From Chlorobiota bacterium (GTDB taxonomy: Bacteria; Bacteroidota; Ignavibacteria; Kapaibacteriales; NICIL-2): 21,554 bases of DNA. A program made the position numbers and the translations under genes. This document shows positions 1-6,705 of this stretch, piece by piece. Position 1 is the stretch's first letter. Each line of letters starts with the position of its first letter. The stretch is from assembly GCA_003695605.1 (NCBI GenBank), contig RFIK01000020.1, forward strand, positions 1 through 21,554. Reading direction: 5' to 3'. The notes under the pieces are model-generated. The model did no database searches and was not told the origin of the DNA. It saw nothing but the letters and a program-made list of their open reading frames with translations.

Positions 1-246
1 TACCTGCCAACCCTGGAGGAAATTCGAGCAGTCGTCGAAACGTTGAGTCCGGAGTGGAGATCGGTTGCACTCGTCGGACATAACCCTTCGATCAGTGATC
101 TGCGCGATGCGCTAGTCGGCTATCCGAGTGAGCCGATGCCAACGTGTGCCGCTGTTGTGCTCGAGCTGCCGGATGCCTCGTGGCTCGATGTTTTCCACCG
201 GCGGTGGAAACTTGCACACACGTGGTCGCCGAAAGAACGCTCGTAG
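1..246 (+). CDS. sixA: SixA-like phosphohistidine phosphatase, C-terminal part (5' end outside window)
   Basis: The frame is open from the first base and ends at TAG 244-246, giving the last 81 residues of a histidine phosphatase superfamily protein. The visible signature is VALVGHNPSISDL, with the second catalytic-pocket histidine in GHNP as in SixA-type enzymes. The N-terminal RHG motif would lie outside the window. SixA proteins remove phosphate from phosphohistidine, classically on HPt domains or PTS proteins, in the cytoplasm. The conserved core continues into a short C-terminal strand region (AAVVLELPDASW) typical of the family end, so the 3' end looks intact. The gene converges on the GT-C/TPR gene to its right. 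A small-molecule phosphatase of the same superfamily remains possible, because the N-terminal half cannot be seen. Confidence 0.75.
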   Translation, partial: YLPTLEEIRAVVETLSPEWRSVALVGHNPSISDLRDALVGYPSEPMPTCAAVVLELPDASWLDVFHRRWKLAHTWSPKERS

Positions 247-358
247 CGTTCGACTCACGCAAAGTAGGACAAGTCGGTGTGCTCGAGCTGCAGGGGTGCA
301 TTGTTGGTATTTGTCGCTGCATGGGCAGTGGGGCCTCTGGTCTTTGTGCCGAACGCTA
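244..358. repeat. Imperfect inverted repeat spanning both convergent stop codons; possible bidirectional terminator
   Basis: TAGCGTTCG at 244-252 is the exact inverse of CGAACGCTA at 350-358. The arms contain the TAG stop of the left-hand phosphatase gene and the TAG stop of the right-hand membrane-protein gene. A second pair, CAAAG 260-264 with CTTTG 342-346, extends the symmetry inward across a 7/3-base internal loop. The enclosed bases hold only small hairpins and a GCTCGAGC palindrome. There is no T-run, so a classical intrinsic terminator is not shown. It could stabilise the 3' ends of both transcripts or be chance. Confidence 0.35.
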
Positions 359-2110
359 TCGGTGGTCAGCGGCTGATGCTGCAGCGTTCGAGGTCGCTCG
401 TGCTTGCGTTATGCGGAGACGAACTCCTTCCGGAACGGCAATGCCGCGCTCCTGCATCCGCTCTGCTTGGCGCTTGGCATCCTGCGGACGCCCCAAATCC
501 AGGTAGAGGAGCAGCAGGTTATGGTTGGCTTGCTGGTCGTCCGGATCGAGAGCTATTTGCCGTTCGAGGTAGAGTCGGGCGCTATCGAGCTTTTTCTCTT
601 CGAACATGCAGCGCGCCAGTCGGAAGTAAAGTTCTGGCCAGCGAGGAATCTTCGCCACTTCACGTCGGTAGTGCTCAGCAGCGCGGACGAAATCGTTGCG
701 ATCCCAATAGAGGTTGCCGATGTAGTAGTTGATGTACTTCTGGGTGCTGTCCATACGGTAGGCTTCCCAGAGCAAGCGCTCGCCCTCGACCTTGCGCGGG
801 TTGATTTTGTCCAGGTAGTATCGTGCGCCGAGCATCATGCGGGCGTATGCAGAATGCGGCGACGTCCGCACCGCTTCTTCCCAGAAACGAATTCGATCGC
901 GGAATGATTCTGTCCGTTGCCATGCTATCCCACCGAAGACGGCAATCCCTATGGCCAGTGCAGTCCGCACGTGACGATCGCGGAATCGGAGCGCGATCTG
1001 TCCGATGAGCCAGAGGACGCCGACCAGTGGGAGGTAGAGCCGATGCTCGTATGCTTCTTGGTTGATTTCCCGTGGGACGATGAGTGCCGGTAGCAGAAAG
1101 AGCACGTACCAAAGCGCTGCAGCGCCCACTGCGCGCCAAGAGAGTGTAGTACGCGTTAGCCAGAGAGCAATACCCAAAAGCCCGAGCGCGACAATGCCCG
1201 GAAGGAGTGAGGTGTCTTCCATTCGTGGGAACACCGACAGCTCCACCGGCAGGATGCTTTTGCCGAGGTACTGCACGTAGAGCGGCAACCGTTCGAGAAA
1301 AATCCCAAGCAGCAGTACTGGATCACTCGGTAGTGGCTCGACTGTTGCGTGTGACCGCAGCAGTGCCCACAGCACACTCGATGCGATCCAGATTCCAACG
1401 GGCACAACGAGGCGAGTGAGCGTGCGCTGCTCCTGCTCAGAGACAAGGGCAAGAGTGCCGAGAACCGTCGGCCCCACAATCAACGCTGTTTCTTTGGTGA
1501 ACATTGCAACCAGCAGCAGAAGCAGTTGCAGTGCAGCGTTCCACCAGGATGGGCGCCGTAGCCAGTGGAGCAGAGCAAGCGCGTACAAGAGCGTTGCAAT
1601 ACCAAGCATCGTATCGTTGCGTCCAGGGATCCACGCGACTGCCTGCACCAGCGCAGGATGCACTGTGTAGAGCAACCCTAAGAGCCAAGCGAGCATGTCG
1701 CGCCCAAGCAACTGTCGCAAAAGCAGGAACACCAACACAGAGCCGATCACGTGGAAGGCGAGATTAGTCAACCGATACGTGCGGAGCTCATCACGAGCAG
1801 ACCCTTCGCGATGGAGCGTTTCGCGCAAACGTCCTTCGCGATGCCGATCGGCAATGAAGGTCCATAGCAGCAGGGGGCGGTAGTAGGTATCCCCTGAATC
1901 CACGAAGACACCGCGTCCGAATGCGCGCCAGAGATTGGCTCCATCGCGGTTGAACGATTCACGTTCGCGGATGAAGATGAGGTCGTCCAAGTCGGTGTAG
2001 CCGTAATCGAGTGTGTGCCAGTAGAGCAGCATCCCCGCGCCGGCAATTGCTGCACATGCGAGCGCTCGTTGCCAGCGCGTCCACTGCGAGTAAGCTGTCG
2101 TGAACGCCAT
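356..2110 (-). CDS. GT-C-fold multipass membrane protein with C-terminal TPRs (TMTC-like)
   Basis: 584 residues from ATG 2110. An upstream in-frame ATG at 2164 is rejected because an exact -7 promoter box (2139-2146) lies between the two. The N-terminal ~400 residues are strongly hydrophobic, with about 9-11 membrane spans. They carry GT-C marks: acidic loop DLDD (40-43), YYRPLLLW (76-83), HPALVQAVAWIPGRND (151-166), a KETAL segment (206-210) and EHRLYLPLVG (355-364). These follow the order seen in TMTC/PMT-type O-mannosyltransferases. Residues ~415-560 form 3-4 TPR units (for example YYIGNLYWDRNDFVRAAEHY). The likely role is glycosyl transfer from a lipid-linked sugar onto exported proteins, or a related envelope step. 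Substrate and donor cannot be read from the sequence. It follows lolA on the same strand but has its own promoter. Confidence 0.75.
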   Translation of the reverse strand: MAFTTAYSQWTRWQRALACAAIAGAGMLLYWHTLDYGYTDLDDLIFIRERESFNRDGANLWRAFGRGVFVDSGDTYYRPLLLWTFIADRHREGRLRETLHREGSARDELRTYRLTNLAFHVIGSVLVFLLLRQLLGRDMLAWLLGLLYTVHPALVQAVAWIPGRNDTMLGIATLLYALALLHWLRRPSWWNAALQLLLLLVAMFTKETALIVGPTVLGTLALVSEQEQRTLTRLVVPVGIWIASSVLWALLRSHATVEPLPSDPVLLLGIFLERLPLYVQYLGKSILPVELSVFPRMEDTSLLPGIVALGLLGIALWLTRTTLSWRAVGAAALWYVLFLLPALIVPREINQEAYEHRLYLPLVGVLWLIGQIALRFRDRHVRTALAIGIAVFGGIAWQRTESFRDRIRFWEEAVRTSPHSAYARMMLGARYYLDKINPRKVEGERLLWEAYRMDSTQKYINYYIGNLYWDRNDFVRAAEHYRREVAKIPRWPELYFRLARCMFEEKKLDSARLYLERQIALDPDDQQANHNLLLLYLDLGRPQDAKRQAERMQERGIAVPEGVRLRITQARATSNAAASAADHR

Positions 2111-2138
2111 AGCGAAGACAATCCGAACGTTGGGACGG

Positions 2139-2146
2139 CAAAAGTA
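2139..2146 (-). promoter_or_regulatory. Bacteroidota-type -7 box (TACTTTTG)
   Basis: On the minus strand this reads TACTTTTG, an exact TAnnTTTG match, 28 nt upstream of the ATG at 2110. No clear -33 TTG is visible. It decides the start of the GT-C/TPR gene, since the longer frame would begin upstream of the promoter. Confidence 0.5.
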
Positions 2147-2190
2147 GCGTACCTGAAGTAGCACTGCCTTTCGTCAGGTACTGGGAGGCA

Positions 2191-2243
2191 GATCCACCAT
2201 CGGAGCGCTCATCCCATACGACTGGGATCGCCGAGGTGGGATC
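2191..2243 (-). terminator. Nested hairpin downstream of lolA
   Basis: The outer arms 2191-2203 and 2231-2243 pair over 12 bases (GATCC, ACC and TCGG against their complements) with two single-base bulges. The inner arms ATCCCA 2211-2216 and TGGGAT 2223-2228 close a 6-base loop. It begins about 20 nt after the lolA stop and ends before the promoter of the next gene. No U-tract follows, so it may be a terminator or an RNA 3'-end stabiliser. Confidence 0.4.
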
Positions 2244-2263
2244 CCCCTGTGCGGAATGCCGAT

Positions 2264-2827
2264 CTACCGCATATCCACAACCTCGACGCCTGCGGGGATA
2301 GTGAACACGAACGTAGATTCGCTGAGAGAGCGGTCGAATTCGAGCGAACGGATACGCCACCGTTCGGTGCCGCTGGCGCGCGTGATTGTCACCGTCTGAA
2401 GGCGGCGTCCACGGAACCGGAGCTCGAGCTGCTCAATGCCGTACATCGCAGCCCCATCGGCCGGACGCAGGAGCACAGTCGAGTTCGTTGTACGTGTCGC
2501 GCGATAGCGTGCAGCGATGTTGTCTGCAAGGCGGAATAGGTCGTTGAGAGCTTGTTGGGAGAGCGGGGCGATCGTCACAGTTTTGATTGTAGGGCGGTAG
2601 TTCCACACCACCACTCCATTGCTGATAACTTGTTGCTCATCGCTTTCGAGTCGGAATTTCCCATCACGTGTGGCAACGATGCGAAGAGTCTTCCCACCAT
2701 CGGCAATCGCAGTGCAAGCAATGCTGCGCGCTTTGGCAATGTGATCGAGGAACTGCTCGTACGGTGTCGCTGCTCCAGCAACGCCGGAGAGGCTGCTAAG
2801 AAGGCCAAGCAGAAGAGCAACCAGCAT
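2264..2827 (-). CDS. lolA: LolA-like periplasmic lipoprotein carrier protein
   Basis: 187 residues starting with a signal peptide (MLVALLLGLLSSLSGVAGAA) and no lipobox. The mature part reads as the LolA/LolB half-barrel. The pattern 'GKFRLESDEQQVISNGVVVWNYRP' gives the family's successive strands, with the usual 'dG..vW.y.p' turn followed by a Q/V-rich strand (TIKTVTIAPLS). The C-terminal half continues with amphipathic strands and ends 'TFVFTIPAGVEVVDMR', the typical LolA finish. LolA accepts lipoproteins from the LolCDE transporter and ferries them across the periplasm. Pairing with an Ig-like probable lipoprotein elsewhere in the window is consistent but not specific. The start at 2827 is the only one that gives a signal peptide. 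No Shine-Dalgarno site is evident. The gene is divergent from gcvT. Confidence 0.75.
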   Translation of the reverse strand: MLVALLLGLLSSLSGVAGAATPYEQFLDHIAKARSIACTAIADGGKTLRIVATRDGKFRLESDEQQVISNGVVVWNYRPTIKTVTIAPLSQQALNDLFRLADNIAARYRATRTTNSTVLLRPADGAAMYGIEQLELRFRGRRLQTVTITRASGTERWRIRSLEFDRSLSESTFVFTIPAGVEVVDMR

Positions 2828-2855
2828 AGTGCATCAGCGTCAGGGAAACACACCG

Positions 2856-2862
2856 CAAAATA
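2856..2862 (-). promoter_or_regulatory. Possible degenerate -7 box for lolA (TATTTTG)
   Basis: The minus strand reads TATTTTG, one base shorter than TAnnTTTG, 28 nt upstream of the lolA ATG. The distance matches the exact boxes elsewhere in the window, but the sequence match is imperfect. Confidence 0.25.
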
Positions 2863-2899
2863 CATGTGTGCGATCTCTCGAGAGCACAACAACGTAGCG

Positions 2900-2907
2900 T
2901 ATCTTTG
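2900..2907 (+). promoter_or_regulatory. Bacteroidota-type -7 box (TATCTTTG) for gcvT-kdsB
   Basis: Exact TAnnTTTG match 32 nt upstream of the gcvT ATG, inside the 112-base divergent gap between lolA and gcvT. There is no convincing -33 element. Confidence 0.5.
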
Positions 2908-2939
2908 TCCCCCTTTTTCATCCATTCTCGACGAGCACA

Positions 2940-4058
2940 ATGCAACGCACGCGGTTTTATCACCTCCACCAACAGTTGGGAGCAAAGCTTGTACCTTTTG
3001 CTGGTTTTGAGATGCCACTCCACTACCGAAATGGCATCATCGCAGAGCATCGTGCGGTGCGAACGCGGGTCGGCATCTTCGATGTTTCGCACATGGGTGA
3101 GTTTGAAATCCGCGGCCGGCGAGCGTTAGAGTTTGTGCAGTACGTAACGGTCAACGACGCATCGAAGCTCAGCCCTGGCAAAGCGCAGTACTCGGCGATG
3201 TGCACAGACACGGGCGGCATCGTGGACGACTTGCTCGTCTATCGGCTTGAGGAGGATGAGTTCATGCTCGTTGTCAATGGTGCGTGTGAGCAAAAGGACT
3301 GGCAGTGGGTTGCATCCCATGCCTCAGCGTTTGATGTAACTGTCGAGAACGTCAGCCAACAGATCAACCTCCTTGCAGTGCAAGGTCCCCAGTCCCTTGC
3401 AACACTGCAACCGCTGACCAGCGAGGATTTGGGTGGGCTGGCGTATTACAGCTTTGCAGACGGCCACTTGGCAGGCGTGCCGATGATCATCTCGCGCACT
3501 GGCTATACGGGCGAGCTTGGCTTCGAACTCTACTTCCGCGGAGATGAAGCCGTTGCCGAGCGTGTCTGGAATGCTATCCTGGAGTCAGGGGCATCGCACG
3601 GTATCGAACCAGCCGGATTGGGCGCCCGTGACACGCTTCGGCTCGAGAAAGGCTACAGCCTCTACGGGAACGATATTGACGAGACGACTTCCCCACTCGA
3701 AGCGGGGCTGGGGTGGATTACAAAGCTCCAGAAAGGAGAATTCATCGGGCGTGGAGCTTTGCTCGAACAGAAAGAGCGCGGTGTCGAGCGCAGGCTCGTC
3801 GGCTTCATCGTTGAAAGCGAGCGATTCATCCCGCGGCATGGGTACACGATTGTCCAGGATGGACGCACTGTTGGCCACGTTACCAGTGGCTCGATTTCAC
3901 CTTCGCTCGGTGTGCCAATCGGGATGGGTTATGTACAGGTTTCGCTTGCAGAGCCAGGAACACGGTTCGAGATTGTTGCAGGCACACGTACGAGTCGTGC
4001 GCACGTGGTGAAGCTGCCGTTCTACCCGCCGCCAAGCAGTGCATCCCCAGCAGCCTAA
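2940..4058 (+). CDS. gcvT: Aminomethyltransferase, glycine cleavage system T protein
   Basis: 372 residues, the usual GcvT length. The protein releases ammonia from the aminomethyl-lipoyl group of GcvH and passes the methylene unit to tetrahydrofolate. Recognisable blocks in order: PFAGFEMPLHY (19-29), VGIFDVSHMGEFEIRG (44-59), QYSAMCTDTGGIVDDLLVYR (83-102, with the folate-site Asp pair at 96-97), SRTGYTGELGFELYF, ARDTLRLEKGYSLYGNDID, and the C-terminal GHVTSGSISPSLGVPIGMGYV. All are intact. No gcvH or gcvP lies nearby, so the complex is assembled from dispersed genes. It is followed without a gap by kdsB, so the two are probably co-transcribed although functionally unrelated. Confidence 0.95.
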   Translation: MQRTRFYHLHQQLGAKLVPFAGFEMPLHYRNGIIAEHRAVRTRVGIFDVSHMGEFEIRGRRALEFVQYVTVNDASKLSPGKAQYSAMCTDTGGIVDDLLVYRLEEDEFMLVVNGACEQKDWQWVASHASAFDVTVENVSQQINLLAVQGPQSLATLQPLTSEDLGGLAYYSFADGHLAGVPMIISRTGYTGELGFELYFRGDEAVAERVWNAILESGASHGIEPAGLGARDTLRLEKGYSLYGNDIDETTSPLEAGLGWITKLQKGEFIGRGALLEQKERGVERRLVGFIVESERFIPRHGYTIVQDGRTVGHVTSGSISPSLGVPIGMGYVQVSLAEPGTRFEIVAGTRTSRAHVVKLPFYPPPSSASPAA

Positions 4059-4067
4059 GTGCATGCT

Positions 4068-4808
4068 ATGCGTTCGATCGTTGCAATTCCTGCTCGGTAC
4101 GGCTCGGAGCGCTTCCCAGGAAAGGTGCTCTGCGATCTGGAGGGGCAGACGATGCTCGAGCGCGTCTGGCGAGCTGCAACGGGAGCGGAAGGATTCGACG
4201 CTGTCGTCGTGCTCACCGATGATGAACGCGTCGGTCGGGAGTGCCAGCGGCTCGGCTGCCGCTGGCACATGACGCCTGCCGAGCTTCCAAGTGGGACCGA
4301 TCGCATCGCCTATGCAGTTGCGCGTTGGTACCGCGACGCGGAAATCATTGTCAATCTCCAAGCCGATGAGCCACTGGTGCCGCCCGCGCTTCTGAGCGAT
4401 CTGCGGAGTGCGTTAGAGCGCAATCACCACGCCGATGTCGCAACACCTATTGCTGCAATTGTCCACCACGAGGAAGTAACCAGCCCTACCGTCTGCAAAG
4501 TCGTCTGCCGCACAGACGGCACAGCGCTCTACTTTTCGCGTGCGCCGATTCCCGCCGATCGGACACGCGGTGTGGGAGAGCTGGGGCTCTACTGGAAGCA
4601 CATCGGTATCTACGCCTACCGGCGACGTGCGCTTGAGCGCTTTACCCACCTTCCGCCGCATCCGATCGAATGTGCGGAATCGCTCGAGCAACTCCGATTG
4701 CTCCTCGATGGTGCAGTCATCCTGTGTGTGCCGACCGATGCGGTGCTCGTTGCTGTGGATACTCCCGCCGATGCAGAGCGTGTGCGGGAGTACTTGCGCG
4801 CTCGTTAG
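4068..4808 (+). CDS. kdsB: 3-deoxy-manno-octulosonate cytidylyltransferase (CMP-Kdo synthetase)
   Basis: 246 residues from ATG 4068. A GTG at 4059, directly after the gcvT stop, would add only three residues. The ATG is preferred because the family starts just before 'IVAIPARYGSERFPGK', the nucleotide-binding loop. Further KdsB blocks are VLTDDERV, NLQADEPLVPP (usually NVQGDEP), YFSRAPIPADR and KHIGIYAYRR, and the end is 'VDTPADAERVREYL'. It activates Kdo with CTP for LPS inner core assembly in the cytoplasm, so the organism makes a Kdo-containing envelope glycolipid. No Shine-Dalgarno site is visible, which suggests coupling to gcvT translation. Its TAG overlaps the TAA of yebC on the other strand. 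Confidence 0.95.
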   Translation: MRSIVAIPARYGSERFPGKVLCDLEGQTMLERVWRAATGAEGFDAVVVLTDDERVGRECQRLGCRWHMTPAELPSGTDRIAYAVARWYRDAEIIVNLQADEPLVPPALLSDLRSALERNHHADVATPIAAIVHHEEVTSPTVCKVVCRTDGTALYFSRAPIPADRTRGVGELGLYWKHIGIYAYRRRALERFTHLPPHPIECAESLEQLRLLLDGAVILCVPTDAVLVAVDTPADAERVREYLRAR

Positions 4809-5518
4809 GCAATGTTGTGGTAGACGTGCTGGACGTCGTCATCCTGCTCGATGTGCTCGATGAGGCGAGCGACATCATCCATCTGTTCGTCGGTCAAGCT
4901 AACGGTCGAAAGTGGAACCCACTGAAGTTGCGCAAGCTGCAATTCGACTCCACGCTCTTCGAGTGCGCGCTGCATGCGCCCGAAGTCTTCAAATGCGCTG
5001 TAGGCGATGAGGATGTTCTCTTCGCTGTCGAACTCAATGTCGTCGGCTCCGGCTTCGATGAGGAGAAGTTCCAACTCATCGCGCGGCGTTGCTCGGACCG
5101 GTACCTTGAAGACGCCGCGCCGCTGGAAGAGGAACTCGACAGCTCCACTCTGAGCCAGTGACCCGCCGTACTTGTTGAAGTAGCTCCGCAAGTTCGCCAC
5201 GGTGCGGGTAGGATTATCGGTTGCGGTTTCGATCATGAGCGCGACGCCGTGGGGAGCGTACCCTTCGTAGAGCACTTCCTGCAAGTTGTCCGCTTGGCGT
5301 CCGAGCGCACGCTGGATCGCAGCTTCGACGCGGTCTTTCGGCATGTTGTTGGCGCGTGCTTCTTGGAGCGCGGCGCGGAGCCGTGGATTGCCAGCAGGAT
5401 CGGCACCGCCAAGTTTGACAGCGATGGTGATTTCCCGCCCGATCCGCGTGAAGGTCTTTGCCATGCGGTCGTAGCGGGCAAACATTTTTGCTTTTCGCTT
5501 CTCGAAGATTCTGCCCAT
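4805..5518 (-). CDS. YebC/PmpR family regulatory or translation-associated protein
   Basis: 237 residues, the normal family length. The N terminus MGRIFEKRKAKMFARYDRMAK-FTRIGREI is the FCB-group version of the canonical 'MAGHSKWANIKHRK...KG'. The diagnostic blocks 'GGADPAGNPRLRAALQEARANNMPKDRVEAAIQRA', 'YEGYAPHGVALMIET', 'TDNPTRTVANLRSYFNKYGG' and 'SGAVEFLFQRRGVF' follow in order. Members have been described as DNA-binding regulators and, more recently, as ribosome-associated translation factors. The sequence cannot tell these roles apart. The C terminus is intact and ends in an acidic segment (EQDDDVQHVYHNIA). It has its own -7 box and is not part of the selD-pntAA transcript in an obvious way. 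Its stop overlaps the kdsB stop. Confidence 0.93.
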   Translation of the reverse strand: MGRIFEKRKAKMFARYDRMAKTFTRIGREITIAVKLGGADPAGNPRLRAALQEARANNMPKDRVEAAIQRALGRQADNLQEVLYEGYAPHGVALMIETATDNPTRTVANLRSYFNKYGGSLAQSGAVEFLFQRRGVFKVPVRATPRDELELLLIEAGADDIEFDSEENILIAYSAFEDFGRMQRALEERGVELQLAQLQWVPLSTVSLTDEQMDDVARLIEHIEQDDDVQHVYHNIA

Positions 5519-5544
5519 AGAGTCGGTGCAAGTGTTCGATCGCG

Positions 5545-5552
5545 CAAAGTTA
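5545..5552 (-). promoter_or_regulatory. Bacteroidota-type -7 box (TAACTTTG) for yebC
   Basis: Exact TAnnTTTG match on the minus strand, 26 nt upstream of the ATG at 5518. The region that would hold the -33 element is occupied by a short inverted repeat (5560-5577). Confidence 0.5.
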
Positions 5553-5559
5553 CCGCAGC

Positions 5560-5577
5560 AGCATGCACACGTATGCT
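5560..5577 (-). repeat. Short hairpin between pntAA and yebC promoter
   Basis: AGCATGC (5560-5566) and GTATGCT (5571-5577) pair over 7 positions, including one G-T, around a 4-base loop. It lies about 40 nt after the pntAA stop and roughly at the -33 position of the yebC promoter. It could be a weak terminator, an operator, or chance. Confidence 0.25.
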
Positions 5578-5616
5578 ACCCACTGGGCAGAGAAGCGGGC
5601 TGGATGACGTTCTCCG

Positions 5617-6705
5617 TTAGTTGAGCCTGAGTGCACTGATGATCTCGTCGCCGCTATCAGTTCGGATGCCCTCTGGCGTTACAAACAGGAGCAGCAGGTT
5701 CGTTAGGTTCCGCGAAAAGAGTGCAGATGCGTGTTGGGGTAGCTGCGCTGGGAGCAGCAGCGGTGCCGAGATGGTCACGCCAGTGGGGAGGGTGACGTCC
5801 AGGCCAGGCTGCGTTGCTTCGGTGTTCCCGCCGCTTTCTGCTGCAAGGTCAATGACGACCGAGCCTGGCTTCATGGACTCGAGCATCGAGCGAGTCAGAA
5901 GAAGCGGTGCGCGTGTGCCAGGAACAGCAGCCGTTGTGATGACAACGTCTGCACGCGCGATGTACGGCGCTAGCCCTTGGCGCTGACGCTCGAGCTGCTC
6001 CTGGCCGAGCTGGCGAGCATAGCCGCTACTGGTTTCTGTGTCGGTTGTGCCGATGTCAATCGTGATCGGGCGTGCGCCGAGACTTGCAATTTGCTCCTGT
6101 GCTGCTGGGCGAACGTCGTAGGCGAAAACTTGCGCGCCCAATCGCCGTGCAGTCGCGATTGCTTGGAGGCCGGCAACACCGGCACCGATGACCACGCATT
6201 CAGCAGGTGGGATTGTTCCCGCAGCCGTGATGGACATTGGGAAAAAACGTGGGAGCTTTTCGGCAGCGATGATTGCAGCCCTGTACCCTGCAACGGTCGC
6301 CATCGAGCTGAGAACGTCCATCGCCTGGGCACGGCTTGTGCGTGGAATTTGCTCGAGCGCCAGAATGCGGATGCCTCGCGCAAGGAGTTCGGCAATCGGT
6401 TCGGCATATTTCCAACGCTGCGCAAGCGTGATGAGCGTTTGCCCGTTGCGGATCTGGCCAGCAATTGCAGCGGGGAAAGTCAGCGTGCAGAGGACTTCTA
6501 CATGGGCAAGGAGAGCATCGCGATCGAGAATCGTTGCACCTGCATGTGTGTAGAGCTCATCGGTGAAGTAGGCCAGTTCTCCTGCGCCAGATTCGATAGC
6601 CACGCGGAAGCCACGTTCGACTAAACGCTTCACTGATTCGGGGATCAGTGCAACGCGGCGCTCGAGAGGGTAGTAGCGATGCTCAGCAAGGATGCCGATG
6701 GTCAT
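5617..6705 (-). CDS. pntAA: NAD(P) transhydrogenase subunit alpha, NAD-binding part (PntAA type), without membrane partners here
   Basis: 362 residues, matching the split PntAA subunit and lacking any membrane span. The N-terminal domain opens 'IGILAEHRYYPLERRVALIPESVKRLVERGF'. The Rossmann fold follows with GAGVAG (174-179) and YDVRP, where D197 ends strand 2 as expected for NAD(H). Then come ITTAAVPGTRAPLLLTRSML and VVIDLAAESGGNTE, which match PntA rather than alanine dehydrogenase. In the full enzyme this part delivers hydride to the NADP-binding subunit while protons cross the membrane. PntAB and PntB are absent here: the next gene is yebC under its own promoter. The start ATG overlaps the selD stop as ATGA, so translation is coupled to selD. 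Partners may be encoded elsewhere, or the protein may act alone. Confidence 0.85.
   Translation of the reverse strand: MTIGILAEHRYYPLERRVALIPESVKRLVERGFRVAIESGAGELAYFTDELYTHAGATILDRDALLAHVEVLCTLTFPAAIAGQIRNGQTLITLAQRWKYAEPIAELLARGIRILALEQIPRTSRAQAMDVLSSMATVAGYRAAIIAAEKLPRFFPMSITAAGTIPPAECVVIGAGVAGLQAIATARRLGAQVFAYDVRPAAQEQIASLGARPITIDIGTTDTETSSGYARQLGQEQLERQRQGLAPYIARADVVITTAAVPGTRAPLLLTRSMLESMKPGSVVIDLAAESGGNTEATQPGLDVTLPTGVTISAPLLLPAQLPQHASALFSRNLTNLLLLFVTPEGIRTDSGDEIISALRLN

Noticed and set aside
157..290. Direct repeat GTGCTCGAGCTGC near 156 and 276
   Set aside because: A single 13-base match in GC-rich sequence, one copy inside a coding region; most likely chance.
2111..2164. Longer N terminus for the GT-C/TPR protein from ATG 2164
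   Set aside because: An exact -7 box lies at 2139-2146, inside this extension, and the added residues do not resemble the family start.
2575..3018. 147-codon minus-strand frame with a hydrophobic segment, overlapping lolA and gcvT
   Set aside because: The hydrophobic stretch comes from reading the lolA signal region in another frame. It would bridge a divergent promoter region and overlap the gcvT start.
5617..6705. Alanine dehydrogenase as the identity of the pntAA gene
   Set aside because: The Rossmann segment (AYDVRPAAQEQIASLGA) and the later TTAAVPGTRAP and DLAAESGGNTE blocks match PntA better than Ald.
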